64,000 nt of DNA, taken from NCBI RefSeq assembly GCF_014930365.1, contig NZ_JABXWI010000005.1, forward strand, positions 248,001-312,000, read 5' to 3'. Below the pieces are notes generated by a model that searched no databases, was not told the DNA's origin, and worked only from the letters and a program-made list of their open reading frames with translations. The position numbers and the translations under genes are program-made. Shown here in pieces: positions 52,063 through 60,317 of this stretch. Source of the DNA: Streptomyces caniscabiei. Its GTDB lineage: Bacteria > Actinomycetota > Actinomycetes > Streptomycetales > Streptomycetaceae. Every line of letters begins with the position of its first letter. The stretch's first letter is position 1.

Positions 52063-52818
52063 CTACGGGGCGACCGCCAGCCCCGCCGAGGTCGCCGCCG
52101 TACACAGGACGTCCCGCAGCATCTCCGGGGTCAGGCGGCCGGTGAAGGTGTTGCGCTGGCTGACGTGGAAGCAGCCGAAGAGGTCGAGGCCGTCGAGCGG
52201 TACCCGGGTGCCGTGGGCGAAGACGGGCCGGGGCCGGGGCACGTCCCAGCCGGCCTCGGCGAGCGCGGGCAGCGCGGCCTGCCAGCCGAAGGCACCGAGC
52301 ACGACCACGGCCCGCAGGGTCGGCCGCAGCAGCTCCAACTCCCGCACCAGCCAGGGCCGGCAGGTGTTCCGCTCCTCGGGAGTCGGCTTGTTGGCGGGCG
52401 GCGCGCAGTGCACGGGTGAGGTGATCCGTACGCCGTACAGCTCCAGGCCGTCGTCCGTGGCGACCGCCGTGGCACGCGAGGCCAGGCCCACATCGTGCAG
52501 CGCCGCGTACAGCACGTCGCCCGAGCGGTCGCCGGTGAACATCCGCCCCGTCCGGTTCGCCCCGTGCGCGGCGGGCGCGAGGCCGACGATCAGCAGCGCG
52601 GCGTCGGGCGGCCCGAAGCCCGGCACCGGCCGCCCCCAGTACTCCTGGTCGGCGAACGCGGCCCGCCGGGTGCGCGCCACCTCTTCCCGCCATTCGACCA
52701 GCCGGGGACAGGCCCGGCACCCCGTGATCCGCGAGTCCAGCGCGGCGAGACCGGTGCCCTCGGCGCCGTCTCCACCGTCGGCCCCCATGTCGCCACCACC
52801 ACCGCTGCCGCCGTCCAT
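52063..52818 (-). CDS. Uracil-DNA glycosylase, family 5 type (UdgB-like, iron-sulphur)
   Basis: This 251-residue base-excision enzyme removes uracil (and often hypoxanthine) from DNA. The four-Cys pattern starts with CRACPRLVEW (about 33-43). The active-site motif is VGLAPAAHGANRTGRMF TGD (about 78-97), typical of family 5 where the usual Asp of motif A is replaced. The C-terminal substrate loop is CFHVSQRNTFTG (about 216-227, HVSxxN), and NTCRPWLVREL contributes Fe-S cysteine. ATG 52818 has TACCGT 6 bases upstream; the MDGGSGGGGDMG extension is Gly-rich. The gene is divergent from the S4 gene across about 63 bases. Confidence 0.9.
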   Translation of the reverse strand: MDGGSGGGGDMGADGGDGAEGTGLAALDSRITGCRACPRLVEWREEVARTRRAAFADQEYWGRPVPGFGPPDAALLIVGLAPAAHGANRTGRMFTGDRSGDVLYAALHDVGLASRATAVATDDGLELYGVRITSPVHCAPPANKPTPEERNTCRPWLVRELELLRPTLRAVVVLGAFGWQAALPALAEAGWDVPRPRPVFAHGTRVPLDGLDLFGCFHVSQRNTFTGRLTPEMLRDVLCTAATSAGLAVAP

Positions 52819-52881
52819 GTCTCCACGGTACGTCCGGTGATCGCCCGCCCCGTGCGGCCGGGCGGGGGCTAAGGTCGGGGT

Positions 52882-53421
52882 ATGGCCTCTGAAGGTACGC
52901 AGGAGCGGGCGGGCGATCCGGCCGCGACGACCGGTGGCACCGACGGACCGGCCGCGACCAGCGGTGGCACCGACGGACCGGCGGCGGCGTCCGCCCAGGC
53001 GGCCCGTCCGGCGAGCGGCGAGAGCGTGCGCGTCGACAGCTGGATCTGGTCCGTGCGTCTGGTCAAGACCCGTTCGATGGGCGCCACCGCCTGCCGGGGC
53101 GGCCACGTCCGCGTCAACGGCGAGCGCGTCAAGCCCGCGTACGCGGTGCGCGTCGGCGACGAGGTGCGGCTGCGCCAGGCCGGGGGCCACGAGCGGGTCG
53201 TGATCGTGCGGCGGCTGATCCGCAAGCGGGTCGGCGCGCCCGTCGCCGCCGAGTGCTACGTCGACAACTCGCCGCCGCCCCCGCCCCGCGAGGCCGTGGC
53301 CCCCGCCGGCATCCGTGACCGGGGCGCCGGCCGCCCCACCAAGCGCGACCGCCGGGACATGGAGCGTCTGCGGGGCCTGGCGGAGGCGGCGAACGCCGAC
53401 CGGCACCGCCGACCCACCTGA
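52882..53421 (+). CDS. S4-domain RNA-binding protein (HslR-like)
   Basis: This 179-residue protein has an S4 RNA-binding domain at about 48-110 (VRVDSWIWSVRLVKTRSMGATACRGGHVRVNGERVKPAYAVRVGDEVRL), the HslR/Hsp15-like arrangement; Hsp15 rescues stalled 50S subunits. The N-terminal 45 residues are a low-complexity Gly/Ala/Thr stretch containing two copies of GGTDGPAA. The C-terminal part is basic (GAGRPTKRDRRDMERLRGL) and probably contacts rRNA. ATG 52882 has TAAGGT 6 bases upstream (leaderless), and it is divergent from the glycosylase gene. Confidence 0.88.
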   Translation: MASEGTQERAGDPAATTGGTDGPAATSGGTDGPAAASAQAARPASGESVRVDSWIWSVRLVKTRSMGATACRGGHVRVNGERVKPAYAVRVGDEVRLRQAGGHERVVIVRRLIRKRVGAPVAAECYVDNSPPPPPREAVAPAGIRDRGAGRPTKRDRRDMERLRGLAEAANADRHRRPT

Positions 53422-53480
53422 TCCCTCCCGTCGACGGCCCCCGAGACGCCGTCGCTCGTCGCGCTGCCCAACCGCGACGG

Positions 53481-53999
53481 TCACGCCCGGCAGCCGCGCA
53501 CGAGCCGCGTCAGCCCGGCCGCGTCGTGCCGTCGCACCCAGGCGATCAGGGCGAGCGGAACGATCAGGATGAGCGGTGTCGCCGCGTACTCCCCGTCGAA
53601 GGCGGTGATCTGCGTGATGAACGCGCCCACCATCAGCGCGCTCAGCGACACCGCCGCGACCGGGGCCAGCACGGGGATCAACAGCCCGACGGCGCCCGCC
53701 AGTTCGAGCAGGCCGATGGTGTACATCCCCGCGCTGCCCCAGCCGAGCGTGTCGAAGGACTCGACGGCCGACGGGTGTGCGATCAGTTTGGGCAGCGCGC
53801 TCGCGAGCCCGTAGAACAGTGCGAGCGCGATCTGCAGCGCGCGCAGCGAGATCCGGGCGCCCTTGCCGCGCGCGGTGGCCTTCGTACGGGCGGCCGGGAC
53901 GGCGGTGCGGCCCGGGACGGCGGTGGAGGCGAGGGCGGCGGTGGAGGCGGGGGCGGCGGTGGAGGCGACGCGGCTGGCGGGAGCGGTGGTCTCGGACAT
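53481..53999 (-). CDS. DoxX-family membrane protein
   Basis: This 172-residue, four-span inner-membrane protein has the DoxX signature: RALQIALALFYGLASALPKLI (about 60-80), LLELAGAVGLLIPVLAPVAAVSLSALMVGAF and a last span PLILIVPLALIAW. The first 50 residues are Ala/Thr/Ser-rich with repeated ASTAA units and are probably cytoplasmic. DoxX/SURF4-like proteins are associated with sulfur and redox stress handling in mycobacteria, but the function here is unknown. ATG 53999 follows AGGAG at 5 bases, excluding the longer start at 54038. Confidence 0.88.
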   Translation of the reverse strand: MSETTAPASRVASTAAPASTAALASTAVPGRTAVPAARTKATARGKGARISLRALQIALALFYGLASALPKLIAHPSAVESFDTLGWGSAGMYTIGLLELAGAVGLLIPVLAPVAAVSLSALMVGAFITQITAFDGEYAATPLILIVPLALIAWVRRHDAAGLTRLVRGCRA

Positions 54000-54119
54000 G
54001 GGGTCTCCTGGGTGAAGCGGTTCCGTGTTCGCTGTCACGGAGGTAGACCGGGCCGCTCCCCCGAACTCATCGCCGCGCGCCGGGAATTCACGCCGGGTTT
54101 CCGGCCCCCGCCGGGCCGC

Positions 54120-54812
54120 TCATCCCGTCGGTACCGCCTTCACCCAGATCCGGTCCTCCGTCAGATACCGGTCCACCGTCAGCCCCGCCTCCGCCAGCGC
54201 CTCCTCGAACTGCTCCTTGGTCATGGGGCGCGAGCGGAACGTCTGGGTCCACTCGCCGTCCGGGAAGAAGTACTCCGCGAACACCGAGTTGACCCCGTCC
54301 CCGACCTGTTCGGTGGAGGCTATGCGGACGGTGAAGCCTCGGGGGTCGACCCGCTCCCTGGGGACGTTCGTGTGGTAGTCCTCCCCCTCGCGCTGGATCA
54401 GCACGAAGCCGTCGTCCGCGAGATGCCGCAGACAGGCCGCGAGCATCCCGCGCCGCACCTCGGGGTCCCCGGTGTGGACGAGGAAGGAGGCGAGCAGCAC
54501 CACGTCGAACGGCTCGCCCAGGTCGAGTTCCTCGATGGAGGCGTGGATCGTGCGGGCGCCGCGGACCCGCTCCAGCATCTGGGCCGACTCGTCGACGGCC
54601 GTGACGGTGAAGCCCCGCTCGATCAGGGGGTGGGTCATCCGGCCCACCCCGCAGCCCAGTTCGAGAATGCGCGCGCCCGCGGGTGCGACGCTCGCGATCA
54701 CCTCCGGTTCGTCCCCGACCGGCAGCCGTGCGTACAGCTCGACCGCGCAGCCGTCCGGGGTGATCGCCCCGGACCCGGTCCCCTCGTACCCCTCACGCAT
54801 GTGAATGCCCAT
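54120..54812 (-). CDS. Class I SAM-dependent methyltransferase
   Basis: This 230-residue methyltransferase has motif I ARILELGCGVGRMTHPL (about 47-63), motif II TVTAVDESAQMLERV, a motif III-like TIHASIEELDLGEPFDVVLLAS and an aromatic-rich C-terminal end (GEWTQTFRSRPMTKEQFEEALAEAGLTV). The EGTGSGAITPDGCAVELYARLP opening resembles a widespread Streptomyces group of uncharacterised methyltransferases. ATG 54812 was chosen; ATG 54800 (MREGYEG) is an alternative start. Substrate unknown. It is isolated by a short gap from the acyltransferase-like gene to its right. Confidence 0.85.
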   Translation of the reverse strand: MGIHMREGYEGTGSGAITPDGCAVELYARLPVGDEPEVIASVAPAGARILELGCGVGRMTHPLIERGFTVTAVDESAQMLERVRGARTIHASIEELDLGEPFDVVLLASFLVHTGDPEVRRGMLAACLRHLADDGFVLIQREGEDYHTNVPRERVDPRGFTVRIASTEQVGDGVNSVFAEYFFPDGEWTQTFRSRPMTKEQFEEALAEAGLTVDRYLTEDRIWVKAVPTG

Positions 54813-54915
54813 GTCCGTCCAACGGCCGGGCGTGCAGGGGCCGTTCCTGCCGGGAATCACCCGATGGGGTGAACTTGCGTGTCCGGCGCCCCCGTTGGGG
54901 TGGGCCCTGCACGCC

Positions 54916-55911
54916 TCACCAGGCGAACCAGCCGTGCCCGCTGTACCAGTGCCCGCCCGCGCGCAGATGATCGCCCACGGCCCGTTCGAGACGTGTCCGG
55001 CGCGGCAGTGTCTCCATGGGCAGGTCGGGGTCCCCGAAGACGAAACGGACCGGCAGGTCGTCCTCGGGTTCGCCGATGGTGCCGCCGACCCGGAACCGCC
55101 GCTGGAACCGGACGATGTTGGAGTCCTCGGGCAGATACCGCCGCAGCTGCGGGTCGAGGAGCCAGGAGTGGCAGCAGCCCGCGGTGTACCGCTCCTCGGG
55201 GAAGTGCCGGGCGAAGAAGTCGTGGGCCGACGCCAGCGACCGGTCGCACGCGGTCGGCGTCAGGGGCCCCGCGTAGTCGGGTATGTGCAGGTCGATGCAG
55301 GGCTCCCCGGGCCCCAGGGGCAGGCCGGCCGCCGCCAGCGCGACACCCTCCCGGCCGGCCACCCGGGACCGCTGGTACTGCAGGCGGCCGAGCTGGAACA
55401 GCTCCCCGTGGAAGTGCAGCGCGAACCAGGTCGGTGCGACGAGCCCGCCCACGCCGTACCTCCGGCGGTGCAGCACCAGCCCGCGGCCCAGGTCGGCGAG
55501 GGTGCGCCGGGAGATGTCGTCGGGAATCCCGCGCTCCCGGTGGTACGCGCGCACGTACGGCAGGGCCGCCACGAAGACGAACACATGGAAGTAGCGGCCG
55601 AGCGGACCCGAGTCCCAGGGCAGCGGCAGGAGCCTCGGCCCCTTGCCGACCCTCCCCAGGTCCCGCGCCAGACCGTCGACGCACCGCCCGAGCAGCCAGG
55701 TCGCGCCCTCGTCGGCCGCCAGGGTGCGGCGCAGCGCGATCAGGTCGTTGACGTCCTCGTAGGGCACGGCGAGGTCCACCAGCGCGTCGAGCAGTTCGTC
55801 GTCGGCGTCCGGCAGCCGCGCCTGCACCGCGTGGGCGCTCCCGCTCTCCTCCAGGCCCCCCAGCCAGTCGGCGAGCCTCTCGTCCGCCCGCACCGCGTCC
55901 AGCAGCACCAT
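54916..55911 (-). CDS. Uncharacterised protein, possible acyltransferase-domain family
   Basis: 331 residues with no confidently assigned fold. Conserved-looking blocks include RADERLADWLGGLEESG, GRYFHVFVFVAALPYVRAYHRERGIP, TWFALHFHGELFQLGRLQYQRS, LHIPDYAGPLTPTACDRSLASAHDFFARHFPE, and CCHSWLLDPQLRRYLPEDSNI. The last blocks resemble actinobacterial proteins annotated as acyltransferase-domain containing, but I cannot name catalytic residues. ATG 55911 has GGGGAG at 4 bases. It is divergent from the small DUF6343 gene. The second half has several His/Trp residues typical of an enzyme active site. Confidence 0.7.
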   Translation of the reverse strand: MVLLDAVRADERLADWLGGLEESGSAHAVQARLPDADDELLDALVDLAVPYEDVNDLIALRRTLAADEGATWLLGRCVDGLARDLGRVGKGPRLLPLPWDSGPLGRYFHVFVFVAALPYVRAYHRERGIPDDISRRTLADLGRGLVLHRRRYGVGGLVAPTWFALHFHGELFQLGRLQYQRSRVAGREGVALAAAGLPLGPGEPCIDLHIPDYAGPLTPTACDRSLASAHDFFARHFPEERYTAGCCHSWLLDPQLRRYLPEDSNIVRFQRRFRVGGTIGEPEDDLPVRFVFGDPDLPMETLPRRTRLERAVGDHLRAGGHWYSGHGWFAW

Positions 55912-55995
55912 CGTCTCCCCGTTTCCGTCGGTCTCCTGGGGAAACGCGTGGGACGAGGAGTACGTTTCCGAACACGACGGGGAGGAGTGGCGTCG

Positions 55996-56262
55996 ATGCG
56001 TACCGGCAGTGAACCGACGACCGCGCGCAGTCCTCTGCGGATGCGGCTCTGGCTGAGCGTATGGGGCCTGATCTGGGCGATCGCCGGGACGGCGGCCTTC
56101 GCTCTCGTCGGCCGTCCCGGCTGGGCCGTGGCCTGCGGGGTGCTGTGGCTGATCGTCACCGTGGACCTGTTCATGGTCCTGCGCCACATCCGTCAGGGCC
56201 CGCACTACCAGCCGGGCCGCGACGTCCCGCCGTACCAGCCGCCGCGGCATCACCACCCGTAG
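55996..56262 (+). CDS. DUF6343-family small membrane protein
   Basis: This 88-residue protein has two predicted membrane helices (LWLSVWGLIWAIAGTAAFALV and WAVACGVLWLIVTVDLFMVL) preceded by RSPLRMRL and ending in a Pro/His-rich cytoplasmic tail (PGRDVPPYQPPRHHH). The family is a streptomycete-specific small membrane protein of unknown function. ATG 55996 follows GGGAGGAG at 8 bases; an in-frame GTG at 55987 lies inside the Shine-Dalgarno region and is less likely. It ends 15 bases from the convergent TPR gene. Confidence 0.8.
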   Translation: MRTGSEPTTARSPLRMRLWLSVWGLIWAIAGTAAFALVGRPGWAVACGVLWLIVTVDLFMVLRHIRQGPHYQPGRDVPPYQPPRHHHP

Positions 56263-56277
56263 CGGCGGGACCGGCGG

Positions 56278-56658
56278 TCAGGAGTCGAACCGGGCCGCTT
56301 CCACGTACTGCGGGTTCGGGTCGAGGGCCGCGGCGAGCCGGAAGTGCCGCTTGGCCTGGTCCGGGCGGGCCTGGCGCTGGTAGGTGCGGGCCAGGGCGAA
56401 GTGCGCGAACGCGTTGTCCGGCTCGCGCTCCAGGACGATGGTGAACTCCAGCTCCGCGGGCCGCAGTTGGGCCGCCGCGAAGAAGGCACGGGCACGCAGC
56501 AGCCGGGCGGCCGTGTTCTCGGGGTGCTCGGCTATGACTCGGTCGAGCAGCTTGACCGCGCCCCGGGGGTCGTTGGCGGCGAGCAGTTGCTCGGCGGCGC
56601 GGAAGTCGATGACATGCGTCTGAGGGCTACGTCCGGTGGAACCGCTGGTCTCGGGCAC
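56278..56658 (-). CDS. TPR-repeat protein
   Basis: This 126-residue protein has three tetratricopeptide repeats covering about 20-115, with the alternating A/L/P consensus (AAEQLLAANDPRGAVKLLDRVIAEHPENTAARLLRARAFFAAAQLRPAELEFTIVLEREPDNAFAHFALARTYQRQARPDQAKRHFRLAAALDP). It is a protein-protein interaction scaffold; no other domain is attached. GTG 56658 has AAGGA about 8 bases upstream, and the more upstream frame to 56853 contains a C-rich chance region. Located between DUF6343 and coaE, it probably shares a transcript with neither. Confidence 0.8.
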   Translation of the reverse strand: MPETSGSTGRSPQTHVIDFRAAEQLLAANDPRGAVKLLDRVIAEHPENTAARLLRARAFFAAAQLRPAELEFTIVLEREPDNAFAHFALARTYQRQARPDQAKRHFRLAAALDPNPQYVEAARFDS

Positions 56659-56707
56659 GGCTGAGTCCTTCCCTTGCTGGGACGGTTCAACGCCCTCCGC
56701 GGCCCCG

Positions 56708-57337
56708 CTATTCCTGTGTGTGTTCGGTTCCCGTCCGGGACGCGTGGGCCCGGCGGGCGAGGTCCTCCCACACCTCCCGCACGCGTCGCCGCAGGTCGTC
56801 GAGGGGGACGTCGTTGTCGACGACGATGTCCGCGATCTCCAGCCGCTTCTCACGGGTCGCCTGGGCGGCCATGCGCGCGCGGGCGTCCTGCTCGGTCATG
56901 CCCCGCAGCCGTACCAGCCGGTCGAGCTGGGTCTCGGGGGCCACGTCCACGACGACCACCAGGTCGTACAGCGGGGCCAGGCCGTTCTCGGCGAGCAGGG
57001 GGACGTCGTGGACGACGACGGAGTCCTCGGCGGCGGCGCTCTCCAGTTCTCGGGAGCGGGCGCCCACCAGGGGGTGCACGATCGCGTTCAGCGCGGCGAG
57101 CTTCTCCGGGTCGGCGAAGACGAGGGAGCCCAGCCTGGGGCGGTCCAGCCCGCCGTCCGGCGCGAGGACGCCCTCGCCGAACGTCTCGACGACGGCCGCG
57201 AGCCCGGGGGTGCCGGGTGCGACGACCTCGCGCGCGATGCGGTCGGCGTCGATCAGCACGGCGCCGCACTCCACCAGCAGCCGCGACACCTCGCTCTTGC
57301 CGGCGCCGATGCCGCCGGTCAGACCCACTTTCAGCAT
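56708..57337 (-). CDS. coaE: Dephospho-CoA kinase
   Basis: This enzyme phosphorylates the 3'-hydroxyl of dephospho-CoA, the last step of CoA synthesis. The 209 residues contain the P-loop VGLTGGIGAGKSEVS (about 4-18), the CoA-binding IDADRIAREVV and LNAIVHPLVG, and the C-terminal lid VVHDVPLLAENGLAPLYDLVVVVD. ATG 57337 has TAAGCT exactly 7 bases upstream, so it is probably a leaderless mRNA; longer starts are unsupported. The coaE-PAC2-rpsA order is conserved in streptomycetes. Confidence 0.97.
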   Translation of the reverse strand: MLKVGLTGGIGAGKSEVSRLLVECGAVLIDADRIAREVVAPGTPGLAAVVETFGEGVLAPDGGLDRPRLGSLVFADPEKLAALNAIVHPLVGARSRELESAAAEDSVVVHDVPLLAENGLAPLYDLVVVVDVAPETQLDRLVRLRGMTEQDARARMAAQATREKRLEIADIVVDNDVPLDDLRRRVREVWEDLARRAHASRTGTEHTQE

Positions 57338-57401
57338 GCCCGGCAGCTTAGGCCCTGCCACTGACACACCTGAAGAGCGGACCCGGGAGGGCCCGGCCGG
57401 C

Positions 57402-58340
57402 TCAGCCGTCGCCCTCGCGCTCCGCCAGGAACTTCTCGAACTCCCGCCCGATCTCGTCGGCAGAGGGGATGTCGACGGGCTCGGCGAGCATGTTGCCCCG
57501 TGTCTCGGCACCCGCGGCGGCGTCGTACTGGTGCTCGAGGCCCTGCACGAGGGCGACCAGTTCCTCGTCGCCCTCGCGGATCTGCCGGTCGATCTCCGTC
57601 TGCGTGCGGTGCGCCTCGGTGCGCAGGGCGTGGGCGACGGAGGGCAGCACCAGGCCGGTGGCGGCCGTGACGGCCTCCAGGACGGTCAGGGCGGCGTCCG
57701 GGTAGGGCGAGCGGGCGATGTAGTGCGGCACGTGCGCGGCGACGCCCAGCACGTCGTGCCCGGCCTCCGTCAGGCGGTACTCCACGAGCGACTCGGCGCT
57801 GCCGGGCACCTGGGCCTCCTCGAAGGGGCTGCGGTGGCCGGGGACGAGCTCGGCCCGGTTGCCGTGCGGGGTGAGGCCGACCGGGCGGGTGTGCGGGACG
57901 CCCATGGGGATGCCGTGGAAGTTCACCGACAGACGGACGCCGAGCCGCTCCACGATCTGTTGGACGGCGGCCGCGAACCGCTCCCACTCCACGTCCGGCT
58001 CGGGGCCCGACAGCAGCAGGAACGGCGCTCCGGTGGCGTCCTGGACGAGCCGTACCTCCAGGGCCGGTACCTCGTAGTCGCTCCAGCGGTCGCGCTTGAA
58101 GGTCAGCAGCGGGCGGCGCGCCCGGTAGTCCACGAGCCGGTCGTGGTCGAAGCGGGCCACCACCTGGTGGGGCAGCGAGCCGAGGAGCCGTTCGACGATC
58201 TGGTCGCCCGTCTCACCCGCGTCGATGTATCCGTCGAAGTGGTAGAGCATGACAAGTCCCGCCGACTCCTGGGCGAGCGCCATGTCGACGACGGCCAGGC
58301 CTTTCGGCTCCCATGCGTACAAACCCTGCGGATCAAGCAC
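57402..58340 (-). CDS. PAC2-family protein (proteasome assembly chaperone-like fold)
   Basis: This 312-residue protein starts LDPQGLYAWEPKGLAVVDMALAQESAGLVMLYHFDGYIDAGETGDQIVERL and contains the PAC2 core (HGIPMGVPHTRPVGLTPHGN, HVPHYIARSPYPDAALTVLEAV). Eukaryotic PAC2 assists 20S proteasome assembly; actinobacteria possess proteasomes, but bacterial members are structurally known and functionally unassigned. GTG 58340 has GGAGGAG about 9 bases upstream. A terminator-like hairpin separates it from rpsA. Confidence 0.93.
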   Translation of the reverse strand: MLDPQGLYAWEPKGLAVVDMALAQESAGLVMLYHFDGYIDAGETGDQIVERLLGSLPHQVVARFDHDRLVDYRARRPLLTFKRDRWSDYEVPALEVRLVQDATGAPFLLLSGPEPDVEWERFAAAVQQIVERLGVRLSVNFHGIPMGVPHTRPVGLTPHGNRAELVPGHRSPFEEAQVPGSAESLVEYRLTEAGHDVLGVAAHVPHYIARSPYPDAALTVLEAVTAATGLVLPSVAHALRTEAHRTQTEIDRQIREGDEELVALVQGLEHQYDAAAGAETRGNMLAEPVDIPSADEIGREFEKFLAEREGDG

Positions 58341-58440
58341 TGTGACCGCTCCTCCTCGTGTTCGTACTGCACAACGCGGGGCGGGGGCCTGGCATTCCCG
58401 GGAACGTGAACACCTCGGCGGGGACGTCCAGTTCATGACG

Positions 58441-58481
58441 CACCTCGGGCCCGCGTCCAGGAAGGACGCGGGCCCGGGGTG
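58441..58481 (-). terminator. rpsA terminator hairpin
   Basis: Arms 58441-58458 and 58464-58481 pair over 18 bp with a single G-U-type mismatch around a 5-base AGGAA loop (core GGGCCCGCGTCC). It starts 29 bases after the rpsA stop codon on the minus strand, between rpsA and the PAC2 gene. Confidence 0.8.
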
Positions 58482-58509
58482 TTATCGGCTAGCTCTCAGC
58501 CGTGTGCGT

Positions 58510-60006
58510 TCAGCTCTGGCCGCCGGCCAGCTTCTCGCGGAGCGCGGCGAGGGCCTCGTCCGAGGCGAGCGCGCCGGAGGTGTCCGCACCCTCGGAGGAG
58601 TAGGAGCCACCACCCGCGGCCGGAGCCGCACCCGCGGCGTCGCCGCCCTCGGCCGCGGCAGCGGCGTCGGCCTCGCGGGACTTGATGACCTGGGCCTGGT
58701 GCTGCTCGAAGCGCTGCTGCGCCTCGGCGTACTGGCCCTCCCAAGCCTCGCGCTGGGTCTCGTAGCCCTCGAGCCAGTCGTTGGTCTCGGGGTCGAAGCC
58801 CTCGGGGTAGATGTAGTTGCCCTGGTCGTCGTAGGACGCGGCCATGCCGTACAGGGTCGGGTCGAACTCGACCGAGGCCGGGTCGGCACCGAAGGACTCG
58901 TTGGCCTGCTTGAGGGACAGCGAGATCCGGCGACGCTCCAGGTCGATGTCGATGACCTTGACGAAGATCTCGTCGTTGACCTGGACGACCTGCTCCGGGA
59001 TCTCCACGTGGCGCTCGGCCAGCTCGGAGATGTGGACCAGACCCTCGATGCCCTCGTCCACGCGGACGAACGCACCGAACGGAACCAGCTTCGTGACCTT
59101 GCCGGGCACGACCTGGCCGATCTGGTGGGTCCGGGCGAACTGCTGCCACGGGTCTTCCTGGGTCGCCTTCAGCGACAGGGAGACACGCTCGCGGTCCATG
59201 TCGACGTCGAGGACCTCGACGGTGACTTCCTGGCCGACCTCGACAACCTCGGACGGGTGGTCGATGTGCTTCCAGGACAGCTCGGAGACGTGGACCAGAC
59301 CGTCGACGCCACCCAGGTCCACGAAGGCACCGAAGTTGACGATCGAGGAGACCACGCCGGAGCGGACCTGACCCTTCTGGAGGGTCGTGAGGAACGTCTG
59401 GCGGACCTCGGACTGGGTCTGCTCCAGCCAGGCACGGCGGGACAGGACCACGTTGTTGCGGTTCTTGTCCAGCTCGATGATCTTCGCCTCGAGCTCCTTG
59501 CCCACGTAGGGCTGGAGGTCGCGGACGCGGCGCATCTCGACGAGGGAGGCCGGCAGGAAGCCACGGAGGCCGATGTCGAGGATGAGACCACCCTTGACGA
59601 CCTCGATGACGGTACCGGTGACGATGCCGTCCTCTTCCTTGATCTTCTCGATGGTGCCCCAGGCGCGCTCGTACTGGGCGCGCTTCTTCGAGAGGATCAG
59701 GCGGCCTTCCTTGTCCTCCTTCTGGAGAACAAGGGCTTCGATCTCGTCGCCGACCTTGACGACCTCGTTCGGGTCGACGTCGTGCTTGATCGAGAGCTCG
59801 CGGCTCGGGATGACACCTTCGGTCTTGTAACCGATGTCGAGCAGGACCTCGTCCCGGTCGACCTTCACGATGACGCCGTCGACGATGTCGCCGTCGTTGA
59901 AGTACTTGATCGTCTCGTCGATCGCGGCGAGGAAGGCTTCCTCGTTACCGATGTCGTTGACCGCTACCTGCGGGGTGGTGGCGGTGGTCTCGGTGCTGCT
60001 CGTCAT
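58510..60006 (-). CDS. rpsA: 30S ribosomal protein S1
   Basis: S1 binds mRNA at the 30S platform and is needed for translation initiation of structured mRNAs. The 498-residue protein has four S1 motifs, at about 40-105 (FNDGDIVDGVIVKVDRDEVLLDIGYKTEGVIPSRELS), 125-190, 212-280 and 295-365. Each has the typical VxxGxVxxVxxFGAFVDLG core and HVSELS. After the last S1 domain a Gln/Ala/Glu-rich tail (QHQAQVIKSREADAAAAAEGG) of about 100 residues follows, ordinary for actinobacteria. The start is ATG 60006; the Shine-Dalgarno GGAG is about 11 bases upstream and weak, as in some rpsA genes. Confidence 0.97.
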   Translation of the reverse strand: MTSSTETTATTPQVAVNDIGNEEAFLAAIDETIKYFNDGDIVDGVIVKVDRDEVLLDIGYKTEGVIPSRELSIKHDVDPNEVVKVGDEIEALVLQKEDKEGRLILSKKRAQYERAWGTIEKIKEEDGIVTGTVIEVVKGGLILDIGLRGFLPASLVEMRRVRDLQPYVGKELEAKIIELDKNRNNVVLSRRAWLEQTQSEVRQTFLTTLQKGQVRSGVVSSIVNFGAFVDLGGVDGLVHVSELSWKHIDHPSEVVEVGQEVTVEVLDVDMDRERVSLSLKATQEDPWQQFARTHQIGQVVPGKVTKLVPFGAFVRVDEGIEGLVHISELAERHVEIPEQVVQVNDEIFVKVIDIDLERRRISLSLKQANESFGADPASVEFDPTLYGMAASYDDQGNYIYPEGFDPETNDWLEGYETQREAWEGQYAEAQQRFEQHQAQVIKSREADAAAAAEGGDAAGAAPAAGGGSYSSEGADTSGALASDEALAALREKLAGGQS

Positions 60007-60317
60007 GTGGGAAAGGGCTCCGGTACGGACGGTGAGTCGTAGGTACTGCTACGCCGGGAGCCCGTATCGCTCTGAAGAAGCCGGACAGCATAGGAAGCGC
60101 CACGAAAATCCGGTGGCGCCTCGACAACCGAGGGGACATACGACAGATGCGAGCGCAGCCTGCTACGTCTGAGGTGCGCAGGCCCGCAGCGCAACTTGTA
60201 GCATACGGGGGCAGCCAGGCAGGGTCAATGCGCGAAGGCGCACACCCGGGGCGGAACGCCGCATACCCGGCACAAAACCTGCCTCTCGAGGCCACGCAGG
60301 CCTGGGAGACCCCTCTC
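60007..60317. other. Divergent region between rpsA and a methyltransferase gene
   Basis: About 310 bases if the methyltransferase starts at 60318. GCAACTTGTAGCATACGGG (about 60190-60208) contains a TAGCAT -10-like hexamer on the + strand. The 5' leader of rpsA is likely to lie in 60007-60130, where no known riboswitch or S1 autoregulatory element was recognised. Confidence 0.4.
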
